A stretch of 64,000 nt of DNA, from the NCBI GenBank assembly GCA_021809565.1, contig JAJZKG010000003.1:17617-81616 (forward strand), read 5' to 3'. How positions within the stretch are numbered: the stretch's first letter is position 1; each line of letters begins with the position of its first letter. Origin of the DNA: a bacterium (GTDB lineage Bacteria; Patescibacteria; Dojkabacteria; JAKAPS01; JAJZLI01). Positions 44,210 through 52,963 of this stretch are shown here, one piece after another. The notes beneath the pieces were generated by a model that worked only from the letters and a program-made list of their open reading frames with translations, did not search any database and was not told the origin of the DNA. The position numbers were made by a program, and so were the translations under genes.

Positions 44210-45532
44210 TTAATGAAGAATATAGAAGTTTCCGTTTCCTGTGGTTACATAAAATTTACCTGAATAAAAACTAAGTCCTGATGCTATTTCTGGACCTCCC
44301 AATGTTCTTTTTGCATCAAAAGAACCTTTATTTTTATCTATAACATAAATATTTCCATTACCAGTAATAGCATAAACATCTTCTTTTATAATAGTTAAAG
44401 GTGCATTAATCATACCATTAATTTTATATGACCAATCTACCTTTTCTGTGTTTATATTTACTGCAAATACACTCCTCGCTGTATTGGAACCAGTATATAT
44501 AGTGTTACCTGATAGTGTTGGAACAGAGCCTTCCATTGGATCCGTTGGTTCATTTATAATTCCATAACCCTCATTCACTGACCACACTATATTACCATTC
44601 TGAGCATCAATTTTATATAGATATTCATATCCAGAGTTAGTACTATAATTTGTTAACATTGTACCATTAGTATATAAATACCCTTTATAGTAAACAGGTG
44701 TAGTGTCATCTAATCCACCTGTAATAGAAACTCCACCTTTAAGATTTTTGAAAGATGTTGCCCATTTAATACTCTTAGTATTTATATTAACATCAAAAAA
44801 TTTATATGGTTTAGATCCACCAAAAAATACATTATTCCCAACAAGTATAGGTGAAGACATAGAAACTATAGATCCAACATTTAGTGTCCATAATGCTTTA
44901 CCTGTTAATGCTGATAGTGCATAAAATGTTCTATTACCATTTACAAAATACAAAGTTCCGTTACTATATATAGGGGTAGGCATATTTTCTCCAAGTGTTT
45001 TATACTTCCACATTACTGCACCAGTTGAAATATTTATTCCATACACAAAATTATTTCCTAAACCTCTATAAGAATGATTAGGTCCATATTTAATACTATT
45101 CCCTGACCCGACAAAAACCATATTTATTTGTGGCACTACAACAGGATTAGTCATTATCCAATTTGAAAAATGATCATGCCATATTACATTTCCAGTAACT
45201 CTAGATAAAGCAAGCAATCCACCAGATAGGTTAGACTTATTCATTGTACCAACATATATAGCATCTCCAGCAACTATAGGGGTTGTGTCAAAATTTTCTC
45301 CATTTATATTTTTAGCAAGTGCTACTTTTGATATTAATATGTTATTAACTCCACCTACAACATTATTATTTTTTTGATTTTGAGAATACTGTGAATAACT
45401 TTTATAAAAAAATGTAGTCTGGGGTTTTGTAACTTTTGTAGAGTTGGCATTATGTAAGTCAATACCTATAACCGCTAAAACAAATAAGACTACAACAAGA
45501 ATATAATAATTTCTATTTTTTAACATAATCAT
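44210..45532 (-). CDS. PQQ-like beta-propeller protein, membrane-anchored
   Basis: A 440-residue protein with an N-terminal helix (about 9-26) and an outer domain of repeated blades of the PQQ type: GGLLALSRVTGNVIWHDHF, YGINISTGAVMWKYK, YALSALTGKALWTLNVG, YKIDAQNGNIVWSVNEG, FAVNINTEKVDWSYKING. Each has the A-x-(D/N)-x-x-T-G-x-x-x-W core. It looks like BamB or the propeller of quinoproteins, but with no Trp-docking or quinone ligand residues that I can identify it may be a scaffold or binding protein. The start is uncertain between 45532 and 45526. Confidence 0.82.
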   Translation of the reverse strand: MIMLKNRNYYILVVVLFVLAVIGIDLHNANSTKVTKPQTTFFYKSYSQYSQNQKNNNVVGGVNNILISKVALAKNINGENFDTTPIVAGDAIYVGTMNKSNLSGGLLALSRVTGNVIWHDHFSNWIMTNPVVVPQINMVFVGSGNSIKYGPNHSYRGLGNNFVYGINISTGAVMWKYKTLGENMPTPIYSNGTLYFVNGNRTFYALSALTGKALWTLNVGSIVSMSSPILVGNNVFFGGSKPYKFFDVNINTKSIKWATSFKNLKGGVSITGGLDDTTPVYYKGYLYTNGTMLTNYSTNSGYEYLYKIDAQNGNIVWSVNEGYGIINEPTDPMEGSVPTLSGNTIYTGSNTARSVFAVNINTEKVDWSYKINGMINAPLTIIKEDVYAITGNGNIYVIDKNKGSFDAKRTLGGPEIASGLSFYSGKFYVTTGNGNFYILH

Positions 45533-45593
45533 ACCTACTCAATTAGCTATATATACACTCAAGGGCCATAAAATGTTTCATTAAATCATATAA

Positions 45594-45944
45594 TTATTTT
45601 TTAGATTTTCTGGAAACACTTTTTTTTGTAGATTTTAAAGTTTGTTTTATGTTTTTTACAGGGGTCTTACTAACTGCTTGTCTACTTGAGGGTTTAGCAT
45701 TCTTACTTGCTTTTATACCGACTCTAGATTCTTCTTTATTACTTAATTTTAAGTTAGAGTTATGTCTTTTAAAAGAAGGTTTCTCAAAAAAAGAACAATA
45801 CAAAAATATTATACCTACAATAATTAACACTACCAAAACTGGTAGATACACAATTGAATATCCTATTGCCAAAAACAATACACCAAGTGCAAAACTCAAT
45901 AATCTTAAATAGTAATTCTTTTCAGATCTTTTAAAAAAATTCAT
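45594..45944 (-). CDS. Small two-helix membrane protein with Lys-rich tail
   Basis: A 116-residue protein with two membrane helices (about 12-29 and 31-49) and a long basic tail (about 55-116) rich in Lys and Ser, ending KKSVSRKSKK. The tail would lie on the cytoplasmic side by the positive-inside rule and could bind nucleic acid or anionic lipid. No family is recognised. Confidence 0.65.
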   Translation of the reverse strand: MNFFKRSEKNYYLRLLSFALGVLFLAIGYSIVYLPVLVVLIIVGIIFLYCSFFEKPSFKRHNSNLKLSNKEESRVGIKASKNAKPSSRQAVSKTPVKNIKQTLKSTKKSVSRKSKK

Positions 45945-46030
45945 ATATCTTGGATGTTATCACATATTATGAAAAAATGGAACATTGATATATTTTTAAA
46001 AATTATAAGTTTTTCATATATAAATTTTGT

Positions 46031-46036
46031 TATAAT
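46031..46036 (+). promoter_or_regulatory. Extended -10 of the Ate1-like gene, leaderless
   Basis: TGTTATAAT followed after 6 nt by the ATG at 46043, so the mRNA begins at the start codon. Confidence 0.65.
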
Positions 46037-46042
46037 AAAAAT

Positions 46043-46699
46043 ATGTATGAATATTCAAAAGAAATAACAATTAAAAGTACTGATAACATAGATAATCTTT
46101 ATAATGAAGGCTTTGTATTTGTACGCAAGGGAAAAGGTGTCATGCAACAAATAAGAAGCCTAAGACTAGACTTAAAAGATTTTAAGCTAACAAGTGAAAA
46201 TAGAAGGATTTTAAAAAAAACTGAGAATATATCTATAGAAAAGGAAAAGTTACCTTATAATAAATATAATTATAATATACATAGAATGGGATTTATCTAC
46301 TATAAAGCTAGATTTGGGGATAAAATAATGACTGCTAACAAAATTAAAGAAATGTTTACTAACATGTCTAAATCCAACATGAATTCAGTTTTTGTTTATA
46401 AAGATAAAAATTTAAATAAGATGGAGTTTGCTCAAGGATATGCACTGTCATATATAAATAAATATATGATACACTATTCATATCCTTTCTATGATCTTTC
46501 ATATTTCAATTTAAATATGGGTATATGTATGATGTTGAAAGCAATCATTTTTGCAAAAGAACACAATCTTGATTATGTATATCTTGGAAGTGTATACAAA
46601 AAAGAGTCAATATATAAATTACAATTTAAAGGATTATCTTGGTTTGATGGAGAAATATGGAATAAAGATATTAGAGCATTAAAAGAAAAACTTACATAA
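46043..46699 (+). CDS. Ate1/Bpt-like aminoacyl-tRNA-protein transferase homologue
   Basis: A 218-residue protein with a GNAT-like C-terminal half that resembles the arginyl/leucyl-tRNA-protein transferase family (ATE_C): HYSYPFYDLSY, GICMMLKAIIFAKEHNLDYVYLGSVY and YKLQFKGLSWFDGEIW. The N-terminal half has a reduced ATE_N-like part (VRKGKGVMQQIRSLRLDLKDF then LTSENRRILKK) without the Cys cluster of the full enzyme. It may attach an amino acid to protein N-termini, which would be an N-degron function. Assignment is by recalled pattern. Confidence 0.6.
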   Translation: MYEYSKEITIKSTDNIDNLYNEGFVFVRKGKGVMQQIRSLRLDLKDFKLTSENRRILKKTENISIEKEKLPYNKYNYNIHRMGFIYYKARFGDKIMTANKIKEMFTNMSKSNMNSVFVYKDKNLNKMEFAQGYALSYINKYMIHYSYPFYDLSYFNLNMGICMMLKAIIFAKEHNLDYVYLGSVYKKESIYKLQFKGLSWFDGEIWNKDIRALKEKLT

Positions 46700-46711
46700 T
46701 AAGATAAATTA

Positions 46712-47584
46712 ATGATATTAACAGCTACTATAACAGTATTATTCTATGCATTTTTATTAGGATTAGTTCATGGTATAACCCCAGACGAACATACTTGGCC
46801 TATAACTTTCTCCTATGCAATAGGTAGTTTTTCATCTAGAAAAGGATTATATGTGGCTATACTCTTTTCATTAGCATTTACAGTACAAAGAGCAATAGCT
46901 TCAGAAATAGCATATTTTGCACTTATAAATTGGACACAATTTACATCTTTAAATTACTATGTATATTTAATAGTAGGGTTGGCAATGTTTTTAGTTGGAG
47001 TATATGTTTTAAGATTTCACAGGATATTTCATATTGAACTCCTTCCTTCATCATGGATTGGTAAACATAAGCACCATCAATTTGATAATACACCAAGACA
47101 AATAAAACCTTCTATGGCACTTTTACATGGGTTTATAGCAGGATGGGGATTTGGAGCCTTTGCATTAATATTATATACAGTACTCGTGCCAAAAATGCCA
47201 AATATGTATGTAGCATTTCTTCCTGGAGTATTTTTTGGTCTCGGAACAATGTTTGTACAGGCTATATTTGGTAGTATTTTTGGTCACTGGATTAGGAATA
47301 TGAATGTACCAGAATCTGAAGGACTAAAATTAGCATCCAGGGTCGCTGGTAACACTTTATTTGGAGGAGGCTTTGTTTTCATACTTGGAGGACTATTTGG
47401 ACTTTTATTTCCTAATATTGCAAACCTACATATTGTTACTCCAGTAAATGTTCATAATTTACATAATTTAGGTCTAGCATTTATTATGGTCATTACTACT
47501 GTTTTATTCATAGGTGTAGGATCTATATATATAAATATGCATAAAATAAAAGAGAAATATCAAAATGCCGATAAAACCACTTAA
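46712..47584 (+). CDS. Polytopic membrane protein, NiCoT/HupE-like metal transporter
   Basis: A 290-residue protein with about seven helices. The first helix holds GLVHGITPDEHTWPI, a His-x4-Asp-Glu-His arrangement like the metal-binding H-x4-D-H motif of nickel/cobalt transporters, and a later helix begins LLHGFIAGWGFGAFA. A cytoplasmic His-rich loop (KHKHHQFDN) lies in the middle. Transport of a divalent metal is likely but the ion is unknown. It overlaps the next gene by 20 nt. Confidence 0.6.
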   Translation: MILTATITVLFYAFLLGLVHGITPDEHTWPITFSYAIGSFSSRKGLYVAILFSLAFTVQRAIASEIAYFALINWTQFTSLNYYVYLIVGLAMFLVGVYVLRFHRIFHIELLPSSWIGKHKHHQFDNTPRQIKPSMALLHGFIAGWGFGAFALILYTVLVPKMPNMYVAFLPGVFFGLGTMFVQAIFGSIFGHWIRNMNVPESEGLKLASRVAGNTLFGGGFVFILGGLFGLLFPNIANLHIVTPVNVHNLHNLGLAFIMVITTVLFIGVGSIYINMHKIKEKYQNADKTT

Positions 47585-48482
47585 CAAAAATCAAATTAGG
47601 GAGATTGCATCATATATAACTCTAAACAAGGATAAATTATTAAATATAAATTCATCTATAATAACTGATGATATTAAAACTGGTGATGTAGAAAAGTTGG
47701 TTATAGGTATTGGGGGATCACATATATATTATGCTAAGACAAAAAACACAGAAATTCTAAAAGAAGATATCATAAGATTTCCAAATAATAAGGAACAATT
47801 TTTTGAATACATAGTAAACTATGGCAAGAAAAAGTTATATATTAAAGATAGTACAAAAAGGTTAAACATAATATTTTCTTATCCATTTGAATCAATAAGA
47901 TCTAGTGGATATATTGATGGAATATATGAGAAAGTTGATATAATATCGAAACAATTACCTTTTATAAATACTAGTTTTTCAATTAATGAAAAATTTAAAA
48001 AAATCACTAAACAGGACATAACTGTAAATGTTGTTAATGATTCAGTTGCAAGTAATATTTATAACTATTACAAGAATCCAAATTATGATACATATATATC
48101 AATACTTTCTGGAACTGGTGTGAATTTATCTTATATAAAAGATGGTTTTTTTATAAACTCTGAAGTTGGTAGATTAGAAATGAACAATATTGGATCTGGA
48201 TTTATCAAAGGAAAACTTTTAGAAGAATATATTTCTTATAAAGCTTTAAGTAAGTATGATTTATCATACACAGAGATCGCTTCTATTGCAGCATCATACA
48301 CCACAGCTCTAATAATTGCATTCATTGATGAGAATAAACATACTTCTTTACTAGGACAAGGTTCATTTATAACTAAGAATCACATTTTTTATAAAAAATT
48401 AATTAGTAATCTTAGAGAATTTAAAAATATTATTATATCTAAAGACAATAAAGCTGATATAAAAGGAGTCTCTCTATTGTAA
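47565..48482 (+). CDS. Hexokinase-like sugar kinase (ASKHA fold)
   Basis: A 305-residue kinase of the actin/hexokinase fold. LVIGIGGSHIYYAKTK is the phosphate-1 loop, VNDSVASN the connect-1/catalytic Asp (as in the NDTVA of hexokinases), SILSGTGVNLSY the phosphate-2 loop and LGQGSFI an adenosine-like motif. It should phosphorylate a hexose or related sugar, feeding the glycosidase products. The first 20 nt overlap the upstream membrane protein. The phosphate-1 loop departs from the usual DxGGT (IGIGGSH), which makes activity less certain. Confidence 0.6.
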   Translation: MPIKPLNKNQIREIASYITLNKDKLLNINSSIITDDIKTGDVEKLVIGIGGSHIYYAKTKNTEILKEDIIRFPNNKEQFFEYIVNYGKKKLYIKDSTKRLNIIFSYPFESIRSSGYIDGIYEKVDIISKQLPFINTSFSINEKFKKITKQDITVNVVNDSVASNIYNYYKNPNYDTYISILSGTGVNLSYIKDGFFINSEVGRLEMNNIGSGFIKGKLLEEYISYKALSKYDLSYTEIASIAASYTTALIIAFIDENKHTSLLGQGSFITKNHIFYKKLISNLREFKNIIISKDNKADIKGVSLL

Positions 48483-48785
48483 TGTATTTTGAGATATTCC
48501 AGAAGTAATAGAACTTAAATGTGTATTATTTAAATAATTTAGAGCACTATTTAAATCTGCAGAACTACTCACAACTGGTACTTGAGGTTGACTTGGTATT
48601 GTACTTGTAACACTCTGTGAACTAGTTGTTTGCCCAGTAACTGATGATTGTGGATTGTTGAGTAAATCAACTATATAAATAATAGCCAATGCAAGAAACA
48701 GAAAGACAACAAGTGATATAACCTTGTAAACTAATAGGTCATTATGCACTTTTTTAATTTCTACGTCATTATTTTGATTATCCAT
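48474..48785 (-). CDS. Small membrane protein with Ser/Thr/Gln-rich outer part
   Basis: A 103-residue protein with a hydrophilic head, one membrane helix (about 22-44) and an outer Ser/Thr/Gln/Val tail with an amphipathic C-terminal segment. It lies 2 nt downstream of another secreted protein gene, with which it is probably cotranscribed. Its end overlaps the hexokinase-like gene by 9 nt. No family is known. Confidence 0.65.
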   Translation of the reverse strand: MDNQNNDVEIKKVHNDLLVYKVISLVVFLFLALAIIYIVDLLNNPQSSVTGQTTSSQSVTSTIPSQPQVPVVSSSADLNSALNYLNNTHLSSITSGISQNTLQ

Positions 48786-48787
48786 AA

Positions 48788-49429
48788 TTAATTTTTAGTT
48801 GTAGATAAACTAGATCTAACTGCTACAATAAGATTAACAATACTTTTTCTATATAACCTTAGTGCCAATATTTCAGCCTTCATATCAGTGTTAAATGCTA
48901 ATACCATTGTTTGTGGGCTTGTAGTAGTACAGGTAAGGTTAGCTGCATCTCCTGACACTTTAGTTTTTGCTGCAAGTACAGCATCCTCTGCAGATTGTAC
49001 ATTATTAACTAGAATCTGATAATTAGGAACAGTAATATTCTTCGTTGTAACTTTAGTTGAATAATAAGATTCTACACTTAATGCAATTCTTGTAAATGCC
49101 TTTTCTTGAACAGCTGCAAGTGCTACCATATGATCAGATCTTTCTGTGATTGCAGCTATCCTTGCTTTACAAGATTTTGCTAATCCACTAGCCTTAGCAT
49201 TCTGTCCTACAGTTTTGCCATTAACTCCATTAGTACCACTAACAGCTGAATTTTGAGAAGCATTGTTATTAGTAGTTGTGGTTCGTGTAGTTGCAACATT
49301 TGGATTTCCAGTAGTTGACTGCGCATTAGAATTGTGTGAAGCAGCATATACTGAAGTTGCCAGTGCCAAACTCAAAACTGCAAAAGGAAAAACCTTTAAT
49401 ATCCCTATATGTTTAGTATACTTATCCAT
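48788..49429 (-). CDS. Secreted helical protein with Asn/Thr-rich linker
   Basis: A 213-residue protein with a signal peptide (about 8-30, ending SVYAAS), a disordered Asn/Thr/Ser linker (31-75) and a predicted helical domain (80-210) with one Cys pair (SCKAR and NLTCTT). The TTG at 49435 is a possible earlier start, but the ATG at 49429 is preferred. It may be an extracellular helical bundle; it has no recognised motif. Confidence 0.65.
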   Translation of the reverse strand: MDKYTKHIGILKVFPFAVLSLALATSVYAASHNSNAQSTTGNPNVATTRTTTTNNNASQNSAVSGTNGVNGKTVGQNAKASGLAKSCKARIAAITERSDHMVALAAVQEKAFTRIALSVESYYSTKVTTKNITVPNYQILVNNVQSAEDAVLAAKTKVSGDAANLTCTTTSPQTMVLAFNTDMKAEILALRLYRKSIVNLIVAVRSSLSTTKN

Positions 49430-49500
49430 ATTCAAAATTCACTAATTAGCCTACTTTTAATGTATAATAATACTACCTCTTTGTCAATAGATTTTTGGAA

Positions 49501-50340
49501 ATGATAATTAATACTAAAAATTTTAATTTACAATATACTCTTGATTCTGGTCAATGTTTTTCATGGACAAAAATTACTAATAATGAATATGTAGGCGTTA
49601 TTAAAAGACATGGAGTAAAAGTCAAACAAGTCAGCAATAAGCTTTACATTGAATCTTTCCCAGAAATTGAAGAGGAAACTATAGTTAACTATTTCAACCT
49701 TAATGTTAATTATGATGATATTATAAAAAAAATTTCTAAAGATGCAGTAGTAAAATCAAGTATAGATAAGTATAGAGGGTTAAGAATAATAAACCAGGAT
49801 GAATATGATTGTACATTTTCATATCTAATATCAAGTTGTAATAATGTGCCTAAAATAAAAACTTCCTATAAACTCTTATCTTTATATTTAGGAGATAAAA
49901 TAGCTATACCTAACTCAAATAATATATTGTCAAAAGAGGAGTTTTATACTTTTCCTGGTATTGAGAAATTAGCAACTGCAGATGATATTATATTAAAAAA
50001 TGCAAAATTAGGTTTTAGGGCAAGATATATCAAAAACACAGCTAGAAAAATTTTGGATGAAAATATAGATTTATACAACCTACATAATCTAGATCCAAAA
50101 GACGCATATAATATACTTGTTAGTTTTCAGGGCGTTGGTGATAAAATTGCAAAATGTATACTACTCTATTCTATGGGAGTAAATTCAGCATTTCCTATAG
50201 ATACTTGGATATTAAAACACGTGAAGAGTATTTATAAAAATTATAAAGTCACTGAAATACAAGATATAGTAAATGATATTTATGATGGGTATGCAGGATG
50301 GGCTCAATTATATATATATGCTTTATCAAGAAAAATATAG
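49501..50340 (+). CDS. 8-oxoguanine DNA glycosylase (OGG1-type)
   Basis: A 279-residue glycosylase/AP lyase that removes 8-oxoguanine. The N-terminal TLDSGQCFSWTKI is the OGG_N signature and the C-terminal half has the helix-hairpin-helix with the catalytic Lys and Asp: SFQGVGDKIAKCILLYSMG then AFPIDTWILKHV (K of GDK, D of IDTW). It adds to the tag and ogt repair genes. The TTG at 49495 is possible, but the ATG at 49501 is preferred. Confidence 0.9.
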   Translation: MIINTKNFNLQYTLDSGQCFSWTKITNNEYVGVIKRHGVKVKQVSNKLYIESFPEIEEETIVNYFNLNVNYDDIIKKISKDAVVKSSIDKYRGLRIINQDEYDCTFSYLISSCNNVPKIKTSYKLLSLYLGDKIAIPNSNNILSKEEFYTFPGIEKLATADDIILKNAKLGFRARYIKNTARKILDENIDLYNLHNLDPKDAYNILVSFQGVGDKIAKCILLYSMGVNSAFPIDTWILKHVKSIYKNYKVTEIQDIVNDIYDGYAGWAQLYIYALSRKI

Positions 50341-50424
50341 TCTTTAATTATTTTACCCATGCCACTATTCAATATATGTTTCATCTTGTTCCTCTATCAA
50401 AATATTATTAAATAATCTTTGTTC

Positions 50425-50583
50425 CTAGGTATTCAATGCTTTTTCCCTAGACACTTCTTCTAGAATCATTTGCTCCCCCGGATTTAATTTCACTCCAGCT
50501 GCAATCTTAGCCTTAATAATAGCAAGCACTTTTGCTTGACTTTCATACACTTCAACCATATATGGTTCTTCCTCTATTCCCAT
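50425..50583 (-). CDS. 52-aa charged ORF, unknown
   Basis: An ATG at 50583 opens a 52-codon frame on the minus strand, MGIEEEPYMVEVYESQAKVL and onward, ending EVSREKALNT. It is acidic and helical in prediction, with a GVKLNPGEQMILEE segment, and its codons are richer in G+C than the surrounding spacer. No family is recognised. It lies in the gap between the OGG gene and a membrane protein gene and has a twin of the same length just upstream. Confidence 0.6.
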   Translation of the reverse strand: MGIEEEPYMVEVYESQAKVLAIIKAKIAAGVKLNPGEQMILEEVSREKALNT

Positions 50584-50606
50584 AATATTTAATACTAAAT
50601 TAAAAT

Positions 50607-50765
50607 TTATTTTGATTGTTTACGTTTTATCTCAGCAAGATGATCTTCCTCTCTTCTTCTCAGAGTTTCAGAAACAGCTCTTATTGCTGCTGGATCTACA
50701 AGATGCCTTTCCTCTGCCCTTCTAATAGCCCTAGCATCTATTCCAAGAGATCTTTCATTTTCCAT
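50607..50765 (-). CDS. 52-aa basic helical ORF, unknown
   Basis: An ATG at 50765 opens a 52-codon frame on the minus strand: MENERSLGIDARAIRRAEER, then HLVDPAAIRAVSE, LRRREEDHL and a basic end (KRKQSK). It is a highly charged, probably helical peptide. Its start and that of the next ORF both follow the same type of short AT-rich spacer, 23 nt apart. No family is recognised. Confidence 0.6.
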   Translation of the reverse strand: MENERSLGIDARAIRRAEERHLVDPAAIRAVSETLRRREEDHLAEIKRKQSK

Positions 50766-50804
50766 AATATTAAAAAAAATAAAATTAGTAATCTAGAGTA
50801 TAAA

Positions 50805-51707
50805 CTATCCTATAGTTTTTGTCAACACGAATATATTTAAAGTTTTTAGTTTCATATATATCCCTACCCAGAAAGTTAGAATGAAAACATTTATAAAAGA
50901 ATACAACAATGTCATAAGTATAAAATCTAGAATAATCAATATTATAAATATGACTACGCCAATATGTGAATAATATAGAATTACCGAAATAGCCATACTG
51001 TTAATAGAGCTTATTAAAACTACAAAGAACAATAAGTAGAGTAGAAATATTCCTGTTATTTTCAAAAACATTCTAATATTGTGATAAACACCAATAAATG
51101 ATTTTCTCATAGCATCTATGATATCCATATTTTGATCACAAACAAACATTATACCCATCATATTTACTGATATTATATATACAAGAGCAAAAAGCAGAAT
51201 AGCTAATGCAAGTAAAAATATTAATGACGCTATATATGGGATAAATGCAATTGCGACAACAATGAGCATATATATTATAAACATAAAAATAGTTATTATA
51301 TAAAAGACTATTTCATAAACAAAATATGAAACCGCAACTTTTCTACCATTTGAAATGAAAGATTTAATAGGATATATTTCCTGCCAATATTTTATATCAA
51401 GCATACTTTTTATGATGGAGGCTTGTAGAAAATAGAAAAAAAAAGTACCTAGTATAATATATATAAGTATTATAAAAGCTATTAATAATATGACTAAAAT
51501 ATTTAAATTTGAGATCAAATTTAGTACATATTTTGTATTATGTCCCTTAACTATATAGTGTGTGAGTAAGAAATATAAAAGTGGAATAAATGAAAACAGA
51601 ACCAATGATAGAACAGACAGATATAATAGGTTGATATTTTTAAAAATAATCAAAATAGAATCTCTTATTTGGGTCAAAACATCTGATATTGTAATATCTT
51701 TGCTCAT
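50805..51707 (-). CDS. Polytopic membrane protein (six to eight helices), unknown
   Basis: A 300-residue protein with a short cytoplasmic start and about six to eight hydrophobic helices, with a loop containing DIIDAMRKSFIGVYHNIRMFLK, a pattern like the membrane domain of DUF975/glycerophosphodiesterase-associated proteins. No active-site motif is visible. It is divergent from the first sigma factor gene and shares the 62-nt region between them. Confidence 0.65.
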   Translation of the reverse strand: MSKDITISDVLTQIRDSILIIFKNINLLYLSVLSLVLFSFIPLLYFLLTHYIVKGHNTKYVLNLISNLNILVILLIAFIILIYIILGTFFFYFLQASIIKSMLDIKYWQEIYPIKSFISNGRKVAVSYFVYEIVFYIITIFMFIIYMLIVVAIAFIPYIASLIFLLALAILLFALVYIISVNMMGIMFVCDQNMDIIDAMRKSFIGVYHNIRMFLKITGIFLLYLLFFVVLISSINSMAISVILYYSHIGVVIFIILIILDFILMTLLYSFINVFILTFWVGIYMKLKTLNIFVLTKTIG

Positions 51708-51718
51708 AAGTAAAATTG

Positions 51719-51759
51719 ATTATATATCATATAAATTATTTGACAATATATGATATAAT
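51719..51759. promoter_or_regulatory. Divergent promoters between the membrane protein gene and rpoD
   Basis: On the plus strand TGATATAAT (extended -10; hexamer 51754-51759) lies 10 nt before the sigma start at 51770. On the minus strand TATAAT (51719-51724) lies 11 nt before the membrane gene start at 51707. A TTGACA at 51740 is too close to the plus -10 to act as its -35. Confidence 0.6.
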
Positions 51760-51769
51760 TAATAAGCTT

Positions 51770-52885
51770 ATGATAGAACCTCAGCCTACCCAAAAATCAA
51801 TACAAAAGCTGTTGACTCTTGCTCTAGATAAAGGTTATCTATTAGAATCCGACGTTTTGAGTGAGATCCCATATATTGAAAATAATATTGATAATATTGA
51901 TCTACTTTTTATTGAGTTAGCAAAACAAAACTTAGAAATTATCTATGAAGAAGATGATTATGAGGATAAATCAAAAAAACCTGCAGTAGTTAAAAAAGAG
52001 GATATAACTCTTGAGGATAAAATTAAGATATTAAAAACTATACAATCTAATATTGACTCAGACCCAATAAGGGCATACCTTCAAGAAATAGGTAAAATCC
52101 CTCTTTTAACAGGAAAAGAAGAAGTAACATTAGCAAAAAGAATAAAAAGTGGAGATAAAGAAGCTACAGAATATTTAACTACAGCAAATTTAAGATTAGT
52201 TGTATCAATTGCCAAAAAATATTACAAAGGTGGAAGCTTAAGTTTACTTGATTTAATTCAAGAAGGGAATATAGGATTAATGAGAGCTGTTGATAAATTT
52301 GACTATACGAGAGGCTATAAATTTTCAACTTATGCAACTTGGTGGATAAGACAAGCAATAACTAGAGCTATTGCTGATCAGGAAAGAACAATAAGAATCC
52401 CTGTACATATGATTGAAACTATACATCAACTTCAAAAAGTTAGAAGTACACTATCAATGAAACTACAACGAGCCCCTTCATCCCAGGAATTAGCAAAAGA
52501 AATGGGAAAAACCGTTGATCAAGTTGAGGAGATCATAAAGATATCCCAGTACCCTACTTCACTATCAACACCAGTAGGAGATGATGGTTCTGGATCAAGC
52601 ACAATAGCTGATTTTATTGCGGATGAGGATAACCCTCAACCAGAGGCTGTAGCATCAAAAGATTTTTTAAAAAATCAGATTAGTGATGTTTTATCAGGTT
52701 TATCTGATAGAGAAAGAAAAGTTATAGAATTAAGATTTGGTCTTCAAGATGGAGTAGCAAGAACTCTTGAGGAAGTTGGTAGAGAATTTAAAGTAACAAG
52801 AGAAAGAATCAGACAAATTGAATCTAAAGCTTTAAAGAAGTTAAATACCAAAGAAGTCAGACAAATCCTTCAAGATTATATATAA
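51770..52885 (+). CDS. rpoD: Primary RNA polymerase sigma factor (sigma-70, RpoD/SigA)
   Basis: A 371-residue group 1 sigma: region 1.1-like start ([20 protein letters not shown]), an acidic/Lys linker, region 1.2 ([16 protein letters not shown]), 2.1-2.4 ([51 protein letters not shown]), 3.0-3.2 and 4.1-4.2 with the helix-turn-helix [22 protein letters not shown]195 and T198 match E. coli Q437 and T440. The frame opens at 51716, but the ATG at 51770 follows its promoter and is the family start. It is the first of three sigma genes in a row. Confidence 0.95.
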   Translation: MIEPQPTQKSIQKLLTLALDKGYLLESDVLSEIPYIENNIDNIDLLFIELAKQNLEIIYEEDDYEDKSKKPAVVKKEDITLEDKIKILKTIQSNIDSDPIRAYLQEIGKIPLLTGKEEVTLAKRIKSGDKEATEYLTTANLRLVVSIAKKYYKGGSLSLLDLIQEGNIGLMRAVDKFDYTRGYKFSTYATWWIRQAITRAIADQERTIRIPVHMIETIHQLQKVRSTLSMKLQRAPSSQELAKEMGKTVDQVEEIIKISQYPTSLSTPVGDDGSGSSTIADFIADEDNPQPEAVASKDFLKNQISDVLSGLSDRERKVIELRFGLQDGVARTLEEVGREFKVTRERIRQIESKALKKLNTKEVRQILQDYI

Positions 52886-52933
52886 AAAAATAACTCTAAA
52901 TCCTAAATATTAAGAAATTTAAAAGATATATAG

Positions 52934-52939
52934 TATAAT
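52934..52939 (+). promoter_or_regulatory. -10 box of the second sigma gene
   Basis: AGTATAAT lies 24 nt before the ATG at 52964, between the first and second sigma genes, so the second gene may be transcribed on its own. No clear -35 is visible. Confidence 0.5.
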
Positions 52940-52963
52940 CACTTGATTATTTAATAATTTATT

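Noticed and set aside
50341..50424. A 26-codon minus-strand frame at the end of the OGG gene
   Set aside because: It overlaps the OGG gene and no conservation or motif supports it.
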